A DNA stretch of 64,000 nucleotides from NCBI GenBank assembly GCA_037974665.1, contig CM075764.1:80747825-80811824 (forward strand). Direction: 5' to 3'. Under the pieces are notes generated by a model that was given only the letters and a program-made list of their open reading frames with translations, was not told the DNA's origin and did no database searches. Shown here piece by piece: positions 32,886 through 44,254 of the stretch (within the stretch, counting starts at the first letter, position 1; each line of letters begins with the position of its first letter). The position numbers and the translations under genes were made by a program. Source of the DNA: Ehretia macrophylla (lineage: Eukaryota > Streptophyta > Magnoliopsida > Boraginales > Ehretiaceae).

Positions 32886-34440
32886 AGATGACAAAGTAGG
32901 TTGCCTCCATTCATATAATCATATACAAGCATTTCAAACATTTGATCATATAGAACATCTTGCATTCATGTGCATGTACATAACCCTCAATATATTTCAA
33001 TGTATAATCATGTACAAAATTATAATATGTTGCATTTAGATTCATAAAACATAATGTGGATAGTAACATCATCATGCAGTTGTTTAACCATGTAGCGACT
33101 TGACTTCAATGCCTCTACATTAGTCTCACTTAAACAGTTAATTACCCTATTTTCCTGAGCTCCAAATGACCTAATGTTGGTGTAGAATTGAAGCTTATCG
33201 AATGTAGATAGTTCTAAAATTAAACAAAACTCAATTCAGAGTTGAATTGAGCGAGATATGGCCTCCAGAAAAACATTGCGCAAAGATGTAACCATCCGGT
33301 CGACTGATCCGGTTGACCAGATCCAACTTCACTCGCCCGGCAGTGACTTCCAGTCGACTGATCTAGCTGACCGGATCTGACTCCTGTCGACCGGAAGTGA
33401 CATCAGGTCGACCACATTCGACCGAAGCACATCATTTTACTTGATTTTCTTGCTCCAAACTTATTCTTTCAAGCCCATACCAAGTAGGCAACTTAAATCA
33501 ACCTTAAACAACATTAATCCACAAGTTTTATAGCTCCTAATATCACACAACTCAAGTACAACATCATCATTTACCAACATCACCTAGCACAAATGTTCAA
33601 GACTCAAGTTTTCCCTTTTCCTCTTTGCAACCATATCAAACCTACTTAACACATATAATTCTTCAGGTGACTCATACCAAGCTGTTCAAGATCATCAAAG
33701 GATATAAAAGACAAGTCCAAGTTCAAGATAACATAAATACAACATTTGAAACCCTAGATTGATCATACCAAACTCAAATTCTCCAAGCAAGATTAAATCT
33801 AACATTGACATGCTCAATATACATATATAACCCATAACCATGAACCATATGACATTTATAAGACATTTTGAAAACATCCCTCACCTGAAATGTGGCAATA
33901 AATGCAAAGAAGAGCTTGTAGGTGCAAGAAGAAGCTTGGAAAATGCTTGCTAATGGCTTAAATTTCTTCTTCCTTCCTTCCTTTCTTCTTTCTTCTTCTC
34001 TTCTTTTCTCTCTTCTCCTGATTGTATGGTGTTGTGTGTGTGAGTGTGAGTGTGTGTGTATAAACCATGTATATGTATGTGTTGTGTGGTGTGAGTGTGT
34101 TTTTAGTTAGGTATTATATTTTAAAAGAAACCTAATGACCCATTTGCCCTTTTAACTAATTGTTTCTTACTAGTTTGCCATTATGGTTTGGTTCTAATTT
34201 CTTAGTTAGCTATTGTAACTTAATAAAATACTAATTAAAGTCTACGTTATCTAAAACACTTTAATGCACGTAATTGAATTTGAAAACACGTTAAACGAGA
34301 TAATTGCATGTAAAACCATTCAAATGCACGTAAAATCATATAAATGCACTTGGAAGTTAGTGAATGCAATTAAGACAATACGAGTGCACGTTAAATGCTT
34401 ATGAATTCATATAAATGAATGTATGAATGTTTGCAGGGCT
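32886..34440. repeat. Non-coding, LTR-like, with GTCGAC-rich minisatellite
   Basis: No gene. Positions about 33297-33420 hold four or five degenerate units built on GTCGACTGATC(C)GG and its partial complement. Positions 33860-34440 are related to 29210-29960 and 23560-23846 (pyrimidine-rich tract, then TG-rich tract). Confidence 0.4.
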
Positions 34441-34904
34441 TCACATGGTTATCTTCCAAAATCTAACGGCCAACATAGCCACAAAGGCTTGAGGTTATTG
34501 ATTCAATTTGTCGGATAACTATGAGATGGCGGGTCGGATCTAACTGAATCACTTAATCAACATAGCCACAAAGGTTTAAAACCAAAGTGATTTAGGGACT
34601 GGTAATGACGATAACCTATTTTGTGAAATAGACGACAAAGCGTTGTTGACTCTTAATATTTATATTCCAACATAGCCACAAAGGTTTGAGGTATACAAAT
34701 GATTAAGAGAATTTGGTCACCTACTAAAGAATCTTCACAGATTCAAGTCTCTCATTTAGAATTCATTTGTTTTTTTGTTTTGTTCTCTCTTTTTCCTTTG
34801 GCTTTGTTTTTGTTTTTCTTTTTTGGTTTTGTTTCCATAGTTGTACTTGTATTTTGTTTTTTCTTTGAATAAAATTTTACTGAATTATCAAAAAAAAAAA
34901 AAAA
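34441..34904 (+). mobile_element. LINE-type 3' end, non-coding, with poly(A)
   Basis: Ends AATAAAATTTTACTGAATTATC and 14 A's at 34891-34904. This tail is closely similar to the ORF1-only retroposons, but no DUF4283 coding is present. Three copies of CCAACATAGCCACAAAGG occur at 34470, 34557 and 34667. The left boundary is uncertain. Confidence 0.5.
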
Positions 34905-35456
34905 GAGCTAGTAATCTAAGTCAGTTGTATTTTATTTATGACTTAGTTAGTTCCAATATTAAGATGATGAGTAAGTTGGCTTTTGGATGGACTTATACAT
35001 CTTATTTTGGGAAGGTAACTGAGTCACCCTTTGTTTGGTAAAGGGATAAAGATGCTAAATTATTTGGATTAGTACGTTGTGATGTACAAGCTTTTTTTGT
35101 GAATAAGCTTCAATTGTGTTTTCCCCTTTATATAACCTCACTAATGATTGTCATAGAAAGGTTATGTGTTCTTGTTGAAGAACATGTCTAAAGTTTTTGA
35201 ATGATTCAAAGAGCATTAGACTAAAGTAGAGAAACTATATAAGAAAATGTATTATTGCATTATGAAGTGATCATGATTCTAAAATACTTGAGTACTATTT
35301 GGATAAGTATCTCAATTTTTCAGTATAGTATTGTAATTAACAACACCCTATGCACCATAGTTAAACAGGAATTTCTTAGTGAAGAAATTATGTTTTGTGC
35401 AAAAGTGGATTAGTTGGACTAATCATACTATTTACTTGTGGGTTGATCTTGATTCT
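34905..35456. other. No recognisable feature
   Basis: AT-rich sequence without a coherent reading frame, repeat or known terminus. Confidence 0.4.
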
Positions 35457-35867
35457 TTTTTTTTTTTGCTGGGTCAACAAGAATGGGTTTTATAAATGAA
35501 GAAAAAAAGAAATACCTTAAAGAATTTACAAGCCCGCAGGCAGACAGTCAATGAAAAGGCCTGAGAGTAACTCAACATGCAGACAATCAAAAGACGAATA
35601 AAAAAAAGGATAAAAAGGGGAAATTGCACGCAGGAAATAAAGGGTGAACAAAAAACAATCAAAACAAGAAGAAAATCAAATGAACACACGCCACAAATGG
35701 CAGAGGATGAGCCCTTGAAACCGCTTCCAATAGTTGTCTTTGTTAGTACATTTCCTAGAATGTTGGCAATGATTTCTTCCTCAGGAGATGAAAACTTAAA
35801 GAATCCTATAAAAAGATTATGTAAGGAGGATATCCAATGAAGCATGCGCCACGAAGTGGCGATTGAA
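35457..35867 (-). pseudogene. LINE ORF2 3'-terminal fragment 1
   Basis: Poly(T) at 35457-35468 marks the poly(A) tail of a minus-strand LINE. The frame just inside reads SSPEEEIIANILGNVLTKTTIGSGFKG, which resembles the ORF2 C-terminal end in the adjacent fragment (TEEEILFNIKEEVLTKSKVGSGFK). Only about 400 bases remain. The 5' edge abuts the poly(T) of the next fragment. Confidence 0.6.
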
Positions 35868-37490
35868 AGATTTTTTTTTGCTAGGTCAGTCGAAAAAAGA
35901 TTTCATTAATTAAAATGAAGGTACAAAATGTGGGTCAAAGGCCAGAATACAACAAAGAAACCTAGTCAAAAATTAACTAAAGAATCTAAGTCGTAAACAG
36001 TAAAAAAACAAAGAAGATTACAACTCAGCGATATGGGGAATAGAGAACTCCCCGGGGTCACTCTCCAGGATCAAACCACTTCCCTGAAACTAAAGTTTAA
36101 ATATCTTTGGAAAGGTCAAATCTAGGAGGAGATGGCTGGCGATGTAACTCATGAATACCATATGAGGTCGACGGGCCGGTCGATAACTGCTTATCACCCT
36201 AAAAAACTTCAAATCTGTTGCGGGAGACCTTTAAGGTCAAGTCTGAAGGAGTACTCTTGGAGGTTGGGGCCGATGTGGTTGTAGCACTAGAGGATCGAGG
36301 ATGTTCCAATGGAACATTGGAAACATTTGTTTCAAGTTGTTGCTTTTTGGTATTGCCATTTTTTTTTTGTTCTTCTTTTTCATACGAGTAGCGGTCTACT
36401 CAGGCTGGTTGATAGCAGGTTCATTAGGCACAGATACTTGAGGAACAGAGACTTGAAACCGCTTCCAACTTTTGACTTTGTCAGCACTTCTTCTTTAATG
36501 TTGAAAAGGATTTCTTCTTCAGTAGCAGCAGTATTCTTGAAAAGCATGTTGTTCCTTTCTCTCCAAATATGGTAAATAGAAGCACAGAAGAGCAACATGT
36601 ATTCCCTGATGTTTCCTTTACCTACAAAAGATTGATGAAGCATTATAATATCAGAAAAGGAATACATATTAGCATCAATATAAAGTGATTGCAAACCTCC
36701 CTTCCACATTCTTTTTGTGAAGCAGCATTCAAAGAATAAGTGATCCCGGGTTTCTGGGCCTTGATGACAGAAAATGCAGTGAGCATGGGAGATAGTGCCC
36801 CAACAAAGAAGGCGATAGCGAGTAGGAAGGCGATCCAGGAAAGCAAGCCAAGCAATGAAACTGTGGCGGGGAATGTTGTGAGTGAACCAAGTGATGGAAG
36901 ATCAATTAATAGAAGGACCTCTTTCTCTGATAAAGTCCCACGCTTTTCAAAATGAGAAGGAGCTACCAATTGTAAGCTTCCAAGTAAACGTATCAGAACA
37001 ATCAAGACTGGAAGTGGGAAGAAAGGTGGAAGGGTCAAGACTAGCAATATCAAGAGGGTGAAAAGGCCAATTCCAATTATTATTGATAATCACATCTGAA
37101 ACTCTTGCATTCCAAGAAGGGTAGAACACATCAATCCCAAATAAATCGGTGAGGACTCCATGGGGATGCTAGTTATCATGCCAAAAGAAATGTTTTTGCC
37201 ATTACCAACTTTGTGAGAAATAAGCTCTTTGACAACTAGTCTCAACTTAAGAAGTTTTCTCCAAGTCCAGCTGGTGTCAGCAGGAGTACTCATAGTCCAA
37301 ATGCAGTTGTCTTTGATATGATTGTTCCAAACCCAACGACTCCAGATTGTGTCTCTCATAGAGTACATCCTCCAAAACAACTTCATAAAAGCAGCCCGAT
37401 TGACTTCTTCAAGGGATCTAAGACCGAGTCCTCCTTCATTGAAAGGCTTGCAGATCTTGTTCCAAGCGACTTTAGGGCCAGTACCTCTCT
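35868..37490 (-). pseudogene. LINE ORF2 C-terminal fragment with zf-RVT domain
   Basis: Poly(T) at 35869-35878 is the tail. Reading the minus strand from 37490: KICKPFNEGGLGLRSL and WSRWVWNNHIK (the region after the RT palm), NISFW and FYPSWNARVSDVI, WDFIREK, then the zinc-binding zf-RVT block (GTISHAHCIFCHQGPETRDHLFFECCFTKRMW) and the terminal HIWRERNNMLFKN. These occur in this order in plant L1-type LINE ORF2. Several frameshifts and stops break it. The endonuclease and RT core are missing through 5' truncation. This is the only ORF2-type sequence in the window. Confidence 0.8.
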
Positions 37491-37499
37491 AAAGTCGTT

Positions 37500-37576
37500 G
37501 AGCGAGTGTGTGAGATTATTAGAGGGTAAAAGCCAAAGTGAGTTGAGCGAAACACGTGAGGGAGTGAAATTTAATC
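37500..37576 (+). other. Leader remnant of gypsy copy G4
   Basis: Matches the last 75 bases of the G1 leader ('gtgtgtgagattattagagggtaaaagccaa'). The upstream part and 5' LTR are missing, and it is joined directly to the LINE fragment. Confidence 0.75.
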
Positions 37577-39545
37577 ATGTCTCAAAATCAAGCAGACAAC
37601 AATAATGAAGGTGTTCAACAACCCGTTGGACAGAACTTACAGATGCAGGCATTGATGGGAGAGATGAGACGAATGATGAGGGCTGAATTTGATCAACTAC
37701 ATGAGAGGATGGCTAGGGTAGAACAGAGAACACCAAGGGTGCAGCCACCAGTTGCTCCAAAAGCACCAAGGAGGAACAGGTTGCATCGAAGAGAAATTGA
37801 AGTTGTGGATGAATTTGAAGAAGAAGGATATGAGGAACTTGATCGGATGTCAATAGGCAGCAATGGAAGACATAGCCGAGATAGAGAAGCTAGGAACCGT
37901 GTTCATAACAATTTGGGAAGCATCAAGATGAAGATTCCTTCTTTTCAAGAAGGAGTGATCCCGAAGCATATCTTGAGTGGGAGAAGAAGATGGAGTTGGT
38001 TTTTGATTGTCATAACTATGCTGAACTGAAAAAGGTAAAAATTGCTGTAATTGAATTTACTGATTATGCTATTGTTTGGTGGGATCAGTTGTGCATCAAT
38101 AGGAGGCGGAATGGAGATCGTCCTATTGCAACTTGGGATGAGATGAAGAGAGTGATGAGGCGACGATTTGTACCAAGTCATTACTATCGAGATTTATACC
38201 TCAAGCTGCAAGGTCTTCATCAAGGTAATAAGAGTGTTGATGAGTATTACAAAGAGATGGAGATGGCTATGATTAGAGCCAATGTAGAGGAAGATCGGAA
38301 GGTGACAATGGCTAGATTTTTGAATGGGTTGAATCGAGAGATTGCTAACACCATCGAGTTGTATCATTATGTGGAATTAAAGGATTTGGTGCATATGGCA
38401 ATTAATGTGGAGAAGCGACTCAAGAGGGGTGGTACACGACCAAGACAAGCACCACAATACCTGAGTGCATCACCTTTACCTTGGAGGACAAGTTACCCAA
38501 AGGATGAAGAAAATCCGTCTACTTCCAAGGCCAAGCCCGAGCTCAAACTATCCACTATTGCCATGACCTCTCAAGGTAATACAACCTCTACTATGACTCG
38601 ATCTAGTGAGATTCATTGTTTTAAATGTCAAGGACGAGGACACATAGCAAGACAATGCCCAAACAAGCGAGCAATGGCAGTCTTGGAAAGTGGTGAGATT
38701 AAATTTGAAGACAAAACATATATTCTGATGATGTGCCCATACTAGAGGACACCGCAATAGGAGCAGAGGAGTTTGGGGCGAATCATGGAGAAATGCTTGG
38801 ACTAGTGGCACAACGAGCCTTAAGCCTGCAAGCTAAAGAAGAGGAAGAGGTAGCACAACATGAGAACATCTTTCACACTCGTTGCCACGTGAAAGACAAG
38901 GTATGTAATGTTATTATCGATGGTGGTAGTTGTACTAACGTTGTTAGTGCTTCTATGGTTGAAAAGCTAGAGCTCAACACAGTTAAGCACCCAGGTCCAT
39001 ATAGACTGCAATGGTTGAATGATTGTGGTGAGGTAAAGGTTACAAAGCAGGTTGTAGTACCGTTTCAAATTGGGAAATATGAAGATGAAGTATTATGTGA
39101 TGTGGTGCCAATGCATGTTGGACATCTTCTCTTTGGAAGACTGTGGCAATTTGATCGATGTGTGCAGCATGATGGCTTCACCAACAAGTATTCATTTGTA
39201 TTTGGTCAGTGGACAATCACCCTAGTTCTGATGACACCAAAACAAGTCTATGAGGATCAAGCGAGGTTGCAAAAATTGAGTGAACAAAAGAATCTTAGAG
39301 ATCAAAAGAATTTGAGAAAGCAAAAGAATGAGAGTGAAAAGAAAAGTAGGGCCGAATCTGGAGATGAGGTAAGGAGAGAAAAGAGCTCTGCCAATGAGGT
39401 AAAAATAGAGGGAAAACAAAGAAATTTTTATGCAAAGGATTTTGAGGAAGTGTTTCCTACGGATGTACCACATGGTCTACCACCTAGGCTAGTCTTTGAA
39501 CCTGGTGGATTTGAGGACAAATCCTTCTCAAGAGAGGGGGAATGA
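37577..39545 (+). pseudogene. gag: Gag/protease with two frameshifts, gypsy copy G4
   Basis: Starts at MSQNQADNNNEG as in G1. A one-base deletion near 37946 (SFQ, then out of frame) and a two-base insertion near 38720 ('acatatattctg' for 'acatattctg') split it into three frames: 37577-38029, 37990-38745 and 38733-39545. It keeps the Gag domain, the CCHC knuckle ([14 protein letters not shown]) and the protease motif VIIDGGSCTNVVSASMV. The QKNL repeat has three units. The segment with ALISRRPIIALMYKEALL in other copies is missing before the pre-RT motif; the terminal fusion with FEPGGFEDKSFS is present. Not functional as written. Confidence 0.87.
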
Positions 39546-39650
39546 TGCAAACCAGCCATGAGCGTCCAAGTTCAATGAATCATTTATTTAGGCGAATTTT
39601 CCAGCAAAGATTCAAGTCAAGATTCTATTTTCAAGATTCAAGAACTTCAA
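39543..39650 (+). repeat. 3' LTR of G4 (LTR F), truncated after about 108 bp
   Basis: Starts TGATGCAAACC after the polypurine tract and runs to 'caagaacttcaa', then switches directly into gag sequence at 'aatcaagcagac' (short TCAA homology). The rest of the LTR, the primer binding site and the leader are gone. Confidence 0.8.
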
Positions 39651-40946
39651 AATCAAGCAGACAACATTAATGAAGGTGTTCAACAACCCGTTGGACAAAA
39701 CTTAAAGATGCATGCATTGATGGGAGAGATGAGACGAATGATGAGGGCTGAATTTGATCAACTACATGAGAGGATGGCCAGGGTAGAACAGAGAACACCA
39801 AGGGTGCAGCCACTAATTGCTCCAAAAGCACCAAGGAGGAACAGGTTGCATCGAAGAGAAATTGAAGTTGTGGATGAATTTGAAGAAGAAGGATATGAGG
39901 AACTTGATCGGATGTCAATAGGCAGCAATGGAAGACATAGCCGAGATAGAGAAGCTAGGAACCGTGTTGATAACAATTTGGGAAGCATCAAGATGAAGAT
40001 TCCTTCTTTTCAAGGAATGAGTGATCCCGAAGCATATCTTGAGTGGGAGAAGAAGATGGAGTTGGTTTTTGATTGTCATAACTATGCTGAACTGAAAAAG
40101 GTAAAAATTGCTGTAATTGAATTTACTGATTATGCTATTGTTTGGTGGGATCAGTTGTGCATCAATAGGAGGCGGAATGGAGATCGTCCTATTGCAACTT
40201 GGGATGAGATGAAGAGAGTGATGAGGCAACGATTTGTACCAAGTCATTACTATCGAGATTTATACCTCAAGCTGCAAGGTCTTCATCAAGGTAATAAAAG
40301 TGTTGATGAGTATTACAAAGAGATGGAGATGGCTATGATTAGAGCCAATGTAGAGGAAGATCGGAAGGTGACAATGGCTAGATTTTTGAATGGGTTGAAT
40401 TGAGAGATTGCTAACACCATCGAGTTGTATCATTATGTGGAATTAAAGGATTTGGTGCATATGGCAATTAATGTGGAGAAGCGACTCAAGAGGGGTGGTA
40501 CACGACCAAGACAAGCACCACAATACCTGAGTGCATCACCTTTACCTTGGAGGACAAGTTACCCAAAGGATGAAGAAAATCCGTCTACTTCCAAGGCCAA
40601 GCCCGAGCTCAAACTATCCACTATTGCCATGACCTCTCAAGGTAATACAACCTCTACTATGACTCGATCTAGTGATATTCATTGTTTTAAATGTCAAGGA
40701 CGAGGACACATAGCAAGCCAATGCCCAAACAAGCGAGCAATGGCAGTCTTGGAAAGTGGTGAGATTAAATTTGAAGACAAAACATATTCTGATGATGTGC
40801 CCATACTAGAGGACACCGCAATAGGAGCAGAGGAGTTTGGGGCGAATCATGGAGAAATGCTTGGACTAGTGGCACAACGAGCCTTAAGCCTGCAAGCTAA
40901 AGAAGAGGAAGAGGTAGCACAACATGAGAACATCTTTCACACTCGT
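39651..40946 (+). pseudogene. gag: Gag fragment, gypsy copy G5
   Basis: Begins at the fourth or so codon of Gag and is nearly identical to G4. There is a TGA stop at 40401-40403 (CGA-to-TGA compared with G4). Gag domain and CCHC knuckle are present. The frame ends at IFHTRCH, where the sequence switches to LTR (homology GCCAC/TCCAC), so protease and polypurine tract are deleted. G4 and G5 probably derive from a tandem arrangement sharing an LTR, or from unequal exchange. Confidence 0.83.
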
Positions 40947-41779
40947 TGCCACATTCAATGAACCAATTGAGCATCCACATTCAATGAACCAATTGAGCGT
41001 CCACATTCAATGAACCAATTGAAGCATCCACATTCAATGAACCAATTGGGCGTCCACATTCATTGAACCTTTTGGGCGAATTTTCCAGCAAAGATTCAAG
41101 TCAAGATTCTATTTTCAAGATTCAAGAACTTCAAGATTCTTCAAGAAGTTTCAAGAAGATTTGAAGATTTAGTCAAGATTTGATTTCTTTGTAATTCTAT
41201 CATAGTTTTAGTTTAATTCCCTATGGACGAATTTAAGTGTTCACACTAGGAAAGAGACTTTCTTGGGCTGCAAGATTAGGTATTCACACTAGAAAGGAGC
41301 TTTTCTTGGGCTGAAAGTTTGCTTCCTTTTTAGTTACTATTCACGCACTATTCACGTGAATAGTAAATAGGTGTCTTTTCATGGTCTCCAAGTTTGTTTC
41401 CTTTGACCTAGTTACTATTCACATTTTTCTATTTCAGCTAGGGTTTAGGAGTCTTTTCTAGTTAGGAAACTTATTTGTTCTTTGCCTATATAAGGCTGAT
41501 TTGCAATAAATAATGAAAAGACAACTTTGATATTAAATTTGTGAGATTATTCTCCTTAAGTTCTCAAGAACTTTTTCGAACTTATCAAGATTATTCTTGT
41601 GGCGTTCAACTCTGACTTATCAAACGAGATCTCCATCCTCGTTTGTAGCGTCTTCAACTATACCAAGGTTCTAGCTTTGCTAAGCATAGGGTCGAGGTTC
41701 CATCCAATCCTGAAAGGTCTTGGGGTCGTTTGCCATATTTGGTGTTGGGTCTCGTTACATGTTGGCGTGGTTCGTATCA
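40947..41779 (+). repeat. LTR G, lacking its first bases
   Basis: Enters in the U3 26-bp repeat (four to five units of CCACATTCAATGAACCAATT), continues as subtype 1 with the CACTATTCACGTGAATAGT palindrome at about 41347-41365 and a TATA box near 41487, and ends GGTTCGTATCA at 41779. Confidence 0.82.
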
Positions 41780-42230
41780 TAGAGGGTAAGCAAGAAGTTG
41801 AGGGGAGGGTAGAGGGGGTGATAGAGATTGGGCTAGGGAGAAGCCCTTTATGGGGATAGGCCGCAGGTATTGGAAGGGGGACAAAGGTACTGTCAATGGT
41901 TGAGGTTGTGTTTAGGTTCTCACCAGTTTTTCAGATTCACAGGGATAATATTTTCTTTCGGAAGATCGTTTCTGACTTGAGTTTTAGATTCAGGTATCAT
42001 AGCTTGGTACCTCCTAGGAGCATACTGATTACCCTTTCGGGAGACAGATTTCCATTCATCATTCTTTCGTTGCTGCTTCTTCGGACCATCAACCACATGT
42101 TCTTTGACAGGTTGCTTAGGACAGTTGATATTGTTGTGACCAACAACATTACATCAGGTACATCTTGAAGGTTTCCAATTGTATTCAATATCAATCTTCA
42201 CACGTTGGCCGTACCTGTTATAAGCCCAGG
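41780..42230 (-). pseudogene. DUF4283-type ORF1 fragment L5
   Basis: The minus strand reads KIDIEYNWKPSRCT, then a stop codon (TGA) inside the CX2CX4HX4C knuckle (42121-42162: CNVVGHNNINC), then a Lys-rich tail. It is a further subfamily of the ORF1-only proteins. It is wedged between LTR G and LTR H with no poly(T) visible, so it is a fragment cut on both sides. Confidence 0.65.
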
Positions 42231-42994
42231 TGATGCGAACCAGCCATCCACATTCATTGCACCATTTGGATGAATTTTCCAGCAAAGATTCAAGTCAATA
42301 TTCTATTTTCAAGATTCAAGAACTTCAAGATTCTTCAAGAAGTTTCAAGAAGATTTGAAGATTTGGTCAAGATTTGATTTCTTTGTAATTCTATCTTAGT
42401 TTGAGTTTTAGTTTAATTTGAATTCAAGTTATTGCCTAGAGCCTAATATGGACAAAATTAGGTGTTCATACTAGGAAGGAGTCTTTCTTGGGCTCCAAGA
42501 AAAGGAGACTTTCTTGGGCTCCAAGGAAAGGAGTCTTTCTTGGGCTCCAAGTGTAGCTCTTTGACCAAGTTACTATTTATGTCACTATTCATGTTGGGGT
42601 TTATGAGTTCTTTTCCAAATAGGAAACTTATTTGTTCTTTGCCTATATAAGGCTGATTGTCATGAAATAAAAGGAAGATGTTTTTTACTATTAAATTGTG
42701 AGATTATTCTCCTTAAGTTCTTCAAAAGACTCTTTCGAACTTATCAAAGGATTCCTTGTGGCGTTCACCCTTGACTTATCAAGCGGATTTTCATCCCCGT
42801 TTGTGGCGTCTTCACCATACCAAGGTTCTTGCTTTGCTAAGCAACGGGTCGCGGTTTCCATCATTCTCAATTATACCAAGATTCTTGCTTTGTTAAGCAA
42901 CGGGTCGCGGTTTCCATCATTCATGAAAAGATCTTGGGTTTGTTTTATCATTCTTGGTGTTGGGTCTCGGCACATGTTGATCAGGTTTGTATCA
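42231..42994 (+). repeat. 5' LTR of gypsy copy G6 (LTR H)
   Basis: Starts TGATGCGAACC and ends GGTTTGTATCA. Subtype 2, with a TATA box at about 42645-42651 and a duplicated U5 block ('accaaggttcttgctttgctaag' and a diverged second copy). It is the only gypsy LTR in the window followed by a primer binding site. Confidence 0.88.
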
Positions 42995-42995
42995 G

Positions 42996-43012
42996 TTGGT
43001 AATCAGAGCTTA
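42996..43012 (+). other. Primer binding site of G6
   Basis: TTGGTAATCAGAGCTTAG starts two bases after the LTR. It matches the plant initiator-Met tRNA complement TGGTATCAGAGC except for one inserted A. Confidence 0.75.
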
Positions 43013-43945
43013 GGTTTATCAGGTTTGCCTATCATTTTTCTTGTTCTCTTGGTCAATTCGTGTGTCTAGGTTTTGGTCTTTAAATTCATTTCTTCGTTTT
43101 TGATTGAGTCTTGTTTCAATTCCTTTTATTGATTCCTTGTTCTTGCTAGTTTTTCAATTCCGTTTCTTGCCTTGTTTCAATTATGTTTTAGGTTGTCTTA
43201 AATCCGTTCTTGCTTTCAATTTCGTTTTTGTCTTGTGTCAATTCCGTGTCTCGTTTTCTTTTCAATTCCGTTTCTTGTTTTCTTGTCAAATCCGTTTCTT
43301 GCTTCAATTCTGTTTTCTTGTCTTACTTTCAATTGGCCAAACCCTAGAATCTTGAATTAGGGTTTCTTATACTTTTAAATTTGAATTCTTGTGACTAGCT
43401 CATTATTTTCGTTTCTAAAAAGTCAAGAAAAGAAAGAAAAGAGAGAAAAAAAAACAGTTCGGAGCTGAAAAATCGAAAAAATAGTGAACAGTAATTTTTT
43501 TTTAGTGAACTAGCCATCAAGGCCAAATATTTCTAAAGGGAAACGACATTCTAAGCATCACCCATAGCGTAGTGAGCACCACCCTCTTAGGGCCAAATTC
43601 CGTCGTTTACTAGGATATTTGGGTGTTTTTGTGTTTTCGAGTAGATTTTTTTCAACTTTTCTTATTTCTCTTGGTTTCTTTCTTTGGGTTTTGTTCAATT
43701 TTCTTTGTGTAACCTTGTTTCCAGAGTCTTAGAGGTCTGTCAAAAAAAATGAGAAAAAAATTCAGAATCCATGACAAGAACATTATAATCGTTTGGTTTG
43801 TTTATCATCTTGGATCCTTATTGTTTTGTTAGTTTCTAAAGAACTTAAAGAAGAATACGAGAGGAAAAAGGTAGTGTGGTGAGAGTATTAGAGGGTAAAA
43901 GCCAATTGACTTGAGAGAAACACGTGAGGGAGTTTAATTTCAACA
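43013..43945 (+). other. Long structured leader of G6
   Basis: A non-coding leader of about 930 bases. 43105-43330 has about nine degenerate copies of a CAATTCCGTTTCTTG-type pyrimidine-rich unit. 43541-43608 is bounded by AAACGAC and GTCGTTT and contains the inner hairpin CCCTCTTAGGG; the same block starts the window. The purine-rich segment before gag is shared with G1, G3 and G4. Confidence 0.75.
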
Positions 43946-44254
43946 ATGTCTCAAACTCAAGGGGACAACACAAACGAAAAAAGTCAACAAACCGCTGTTC
44001 TGAACTTACAAATGCAAGCTTTGTTGGGAGAGATGAGACGGATGATGCGAGTAGAACTTGACCAACTACATGAGAGGTTTGATAGGGTTGAAGAGAAAGC
44101 ACAAAAGGTACATCCAAAAATTGTACAAAGGAGGAACAGGTAGCACAGAAGAGTTGAACTGTTTCCCGGGGACATACCACATAGTCTACTACCTAGGCTA
44201 GTCTTTGAGCCTGGTGGATTTGAGGACAAATCCTTCTCAAGAGGGGGGGAATGA
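43946..44254 (+). pseudogene. Minimal fused Gag remnant (103 codons, one stop), G6
   Basis: The frame has the Gag N-terminus (MSQTQGDN to QRRNR), then a TAG at 44141-44143 where G4 has a TTG Leu codon, then HRRVELFPGDIPHSLLPRLVFEPGGFEDKSFSRGGE in the same frame, ending with the LTR TGA. The Gag core, zinc knuckle and protease are deleted. Together with two LTRs, primer binding site and polypurine tract this gives a 2.7 kb element that would depend wholly on proteins in trans. Confidence 0.8.

Noticed and set aside
36740..36955. Plus-strand frame resembling a small soluble protein
   Set aside because: It is antisense to the LINE ORF2 zf-RVT region, which has recognisable domain order on the minus strand.
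40947..41060. CRISPR-like regular repeats
   Set aside because: The 26-bp units are directly tandem without unique spacers, in an LTR of a plant element.
43104..43355. Phe/Leu-rich 'membrane protein' frame
   Set aside because: It lies in the pyrimidine-rich leader repeat of gypsy G6 and is not conserved as a frame in G1.
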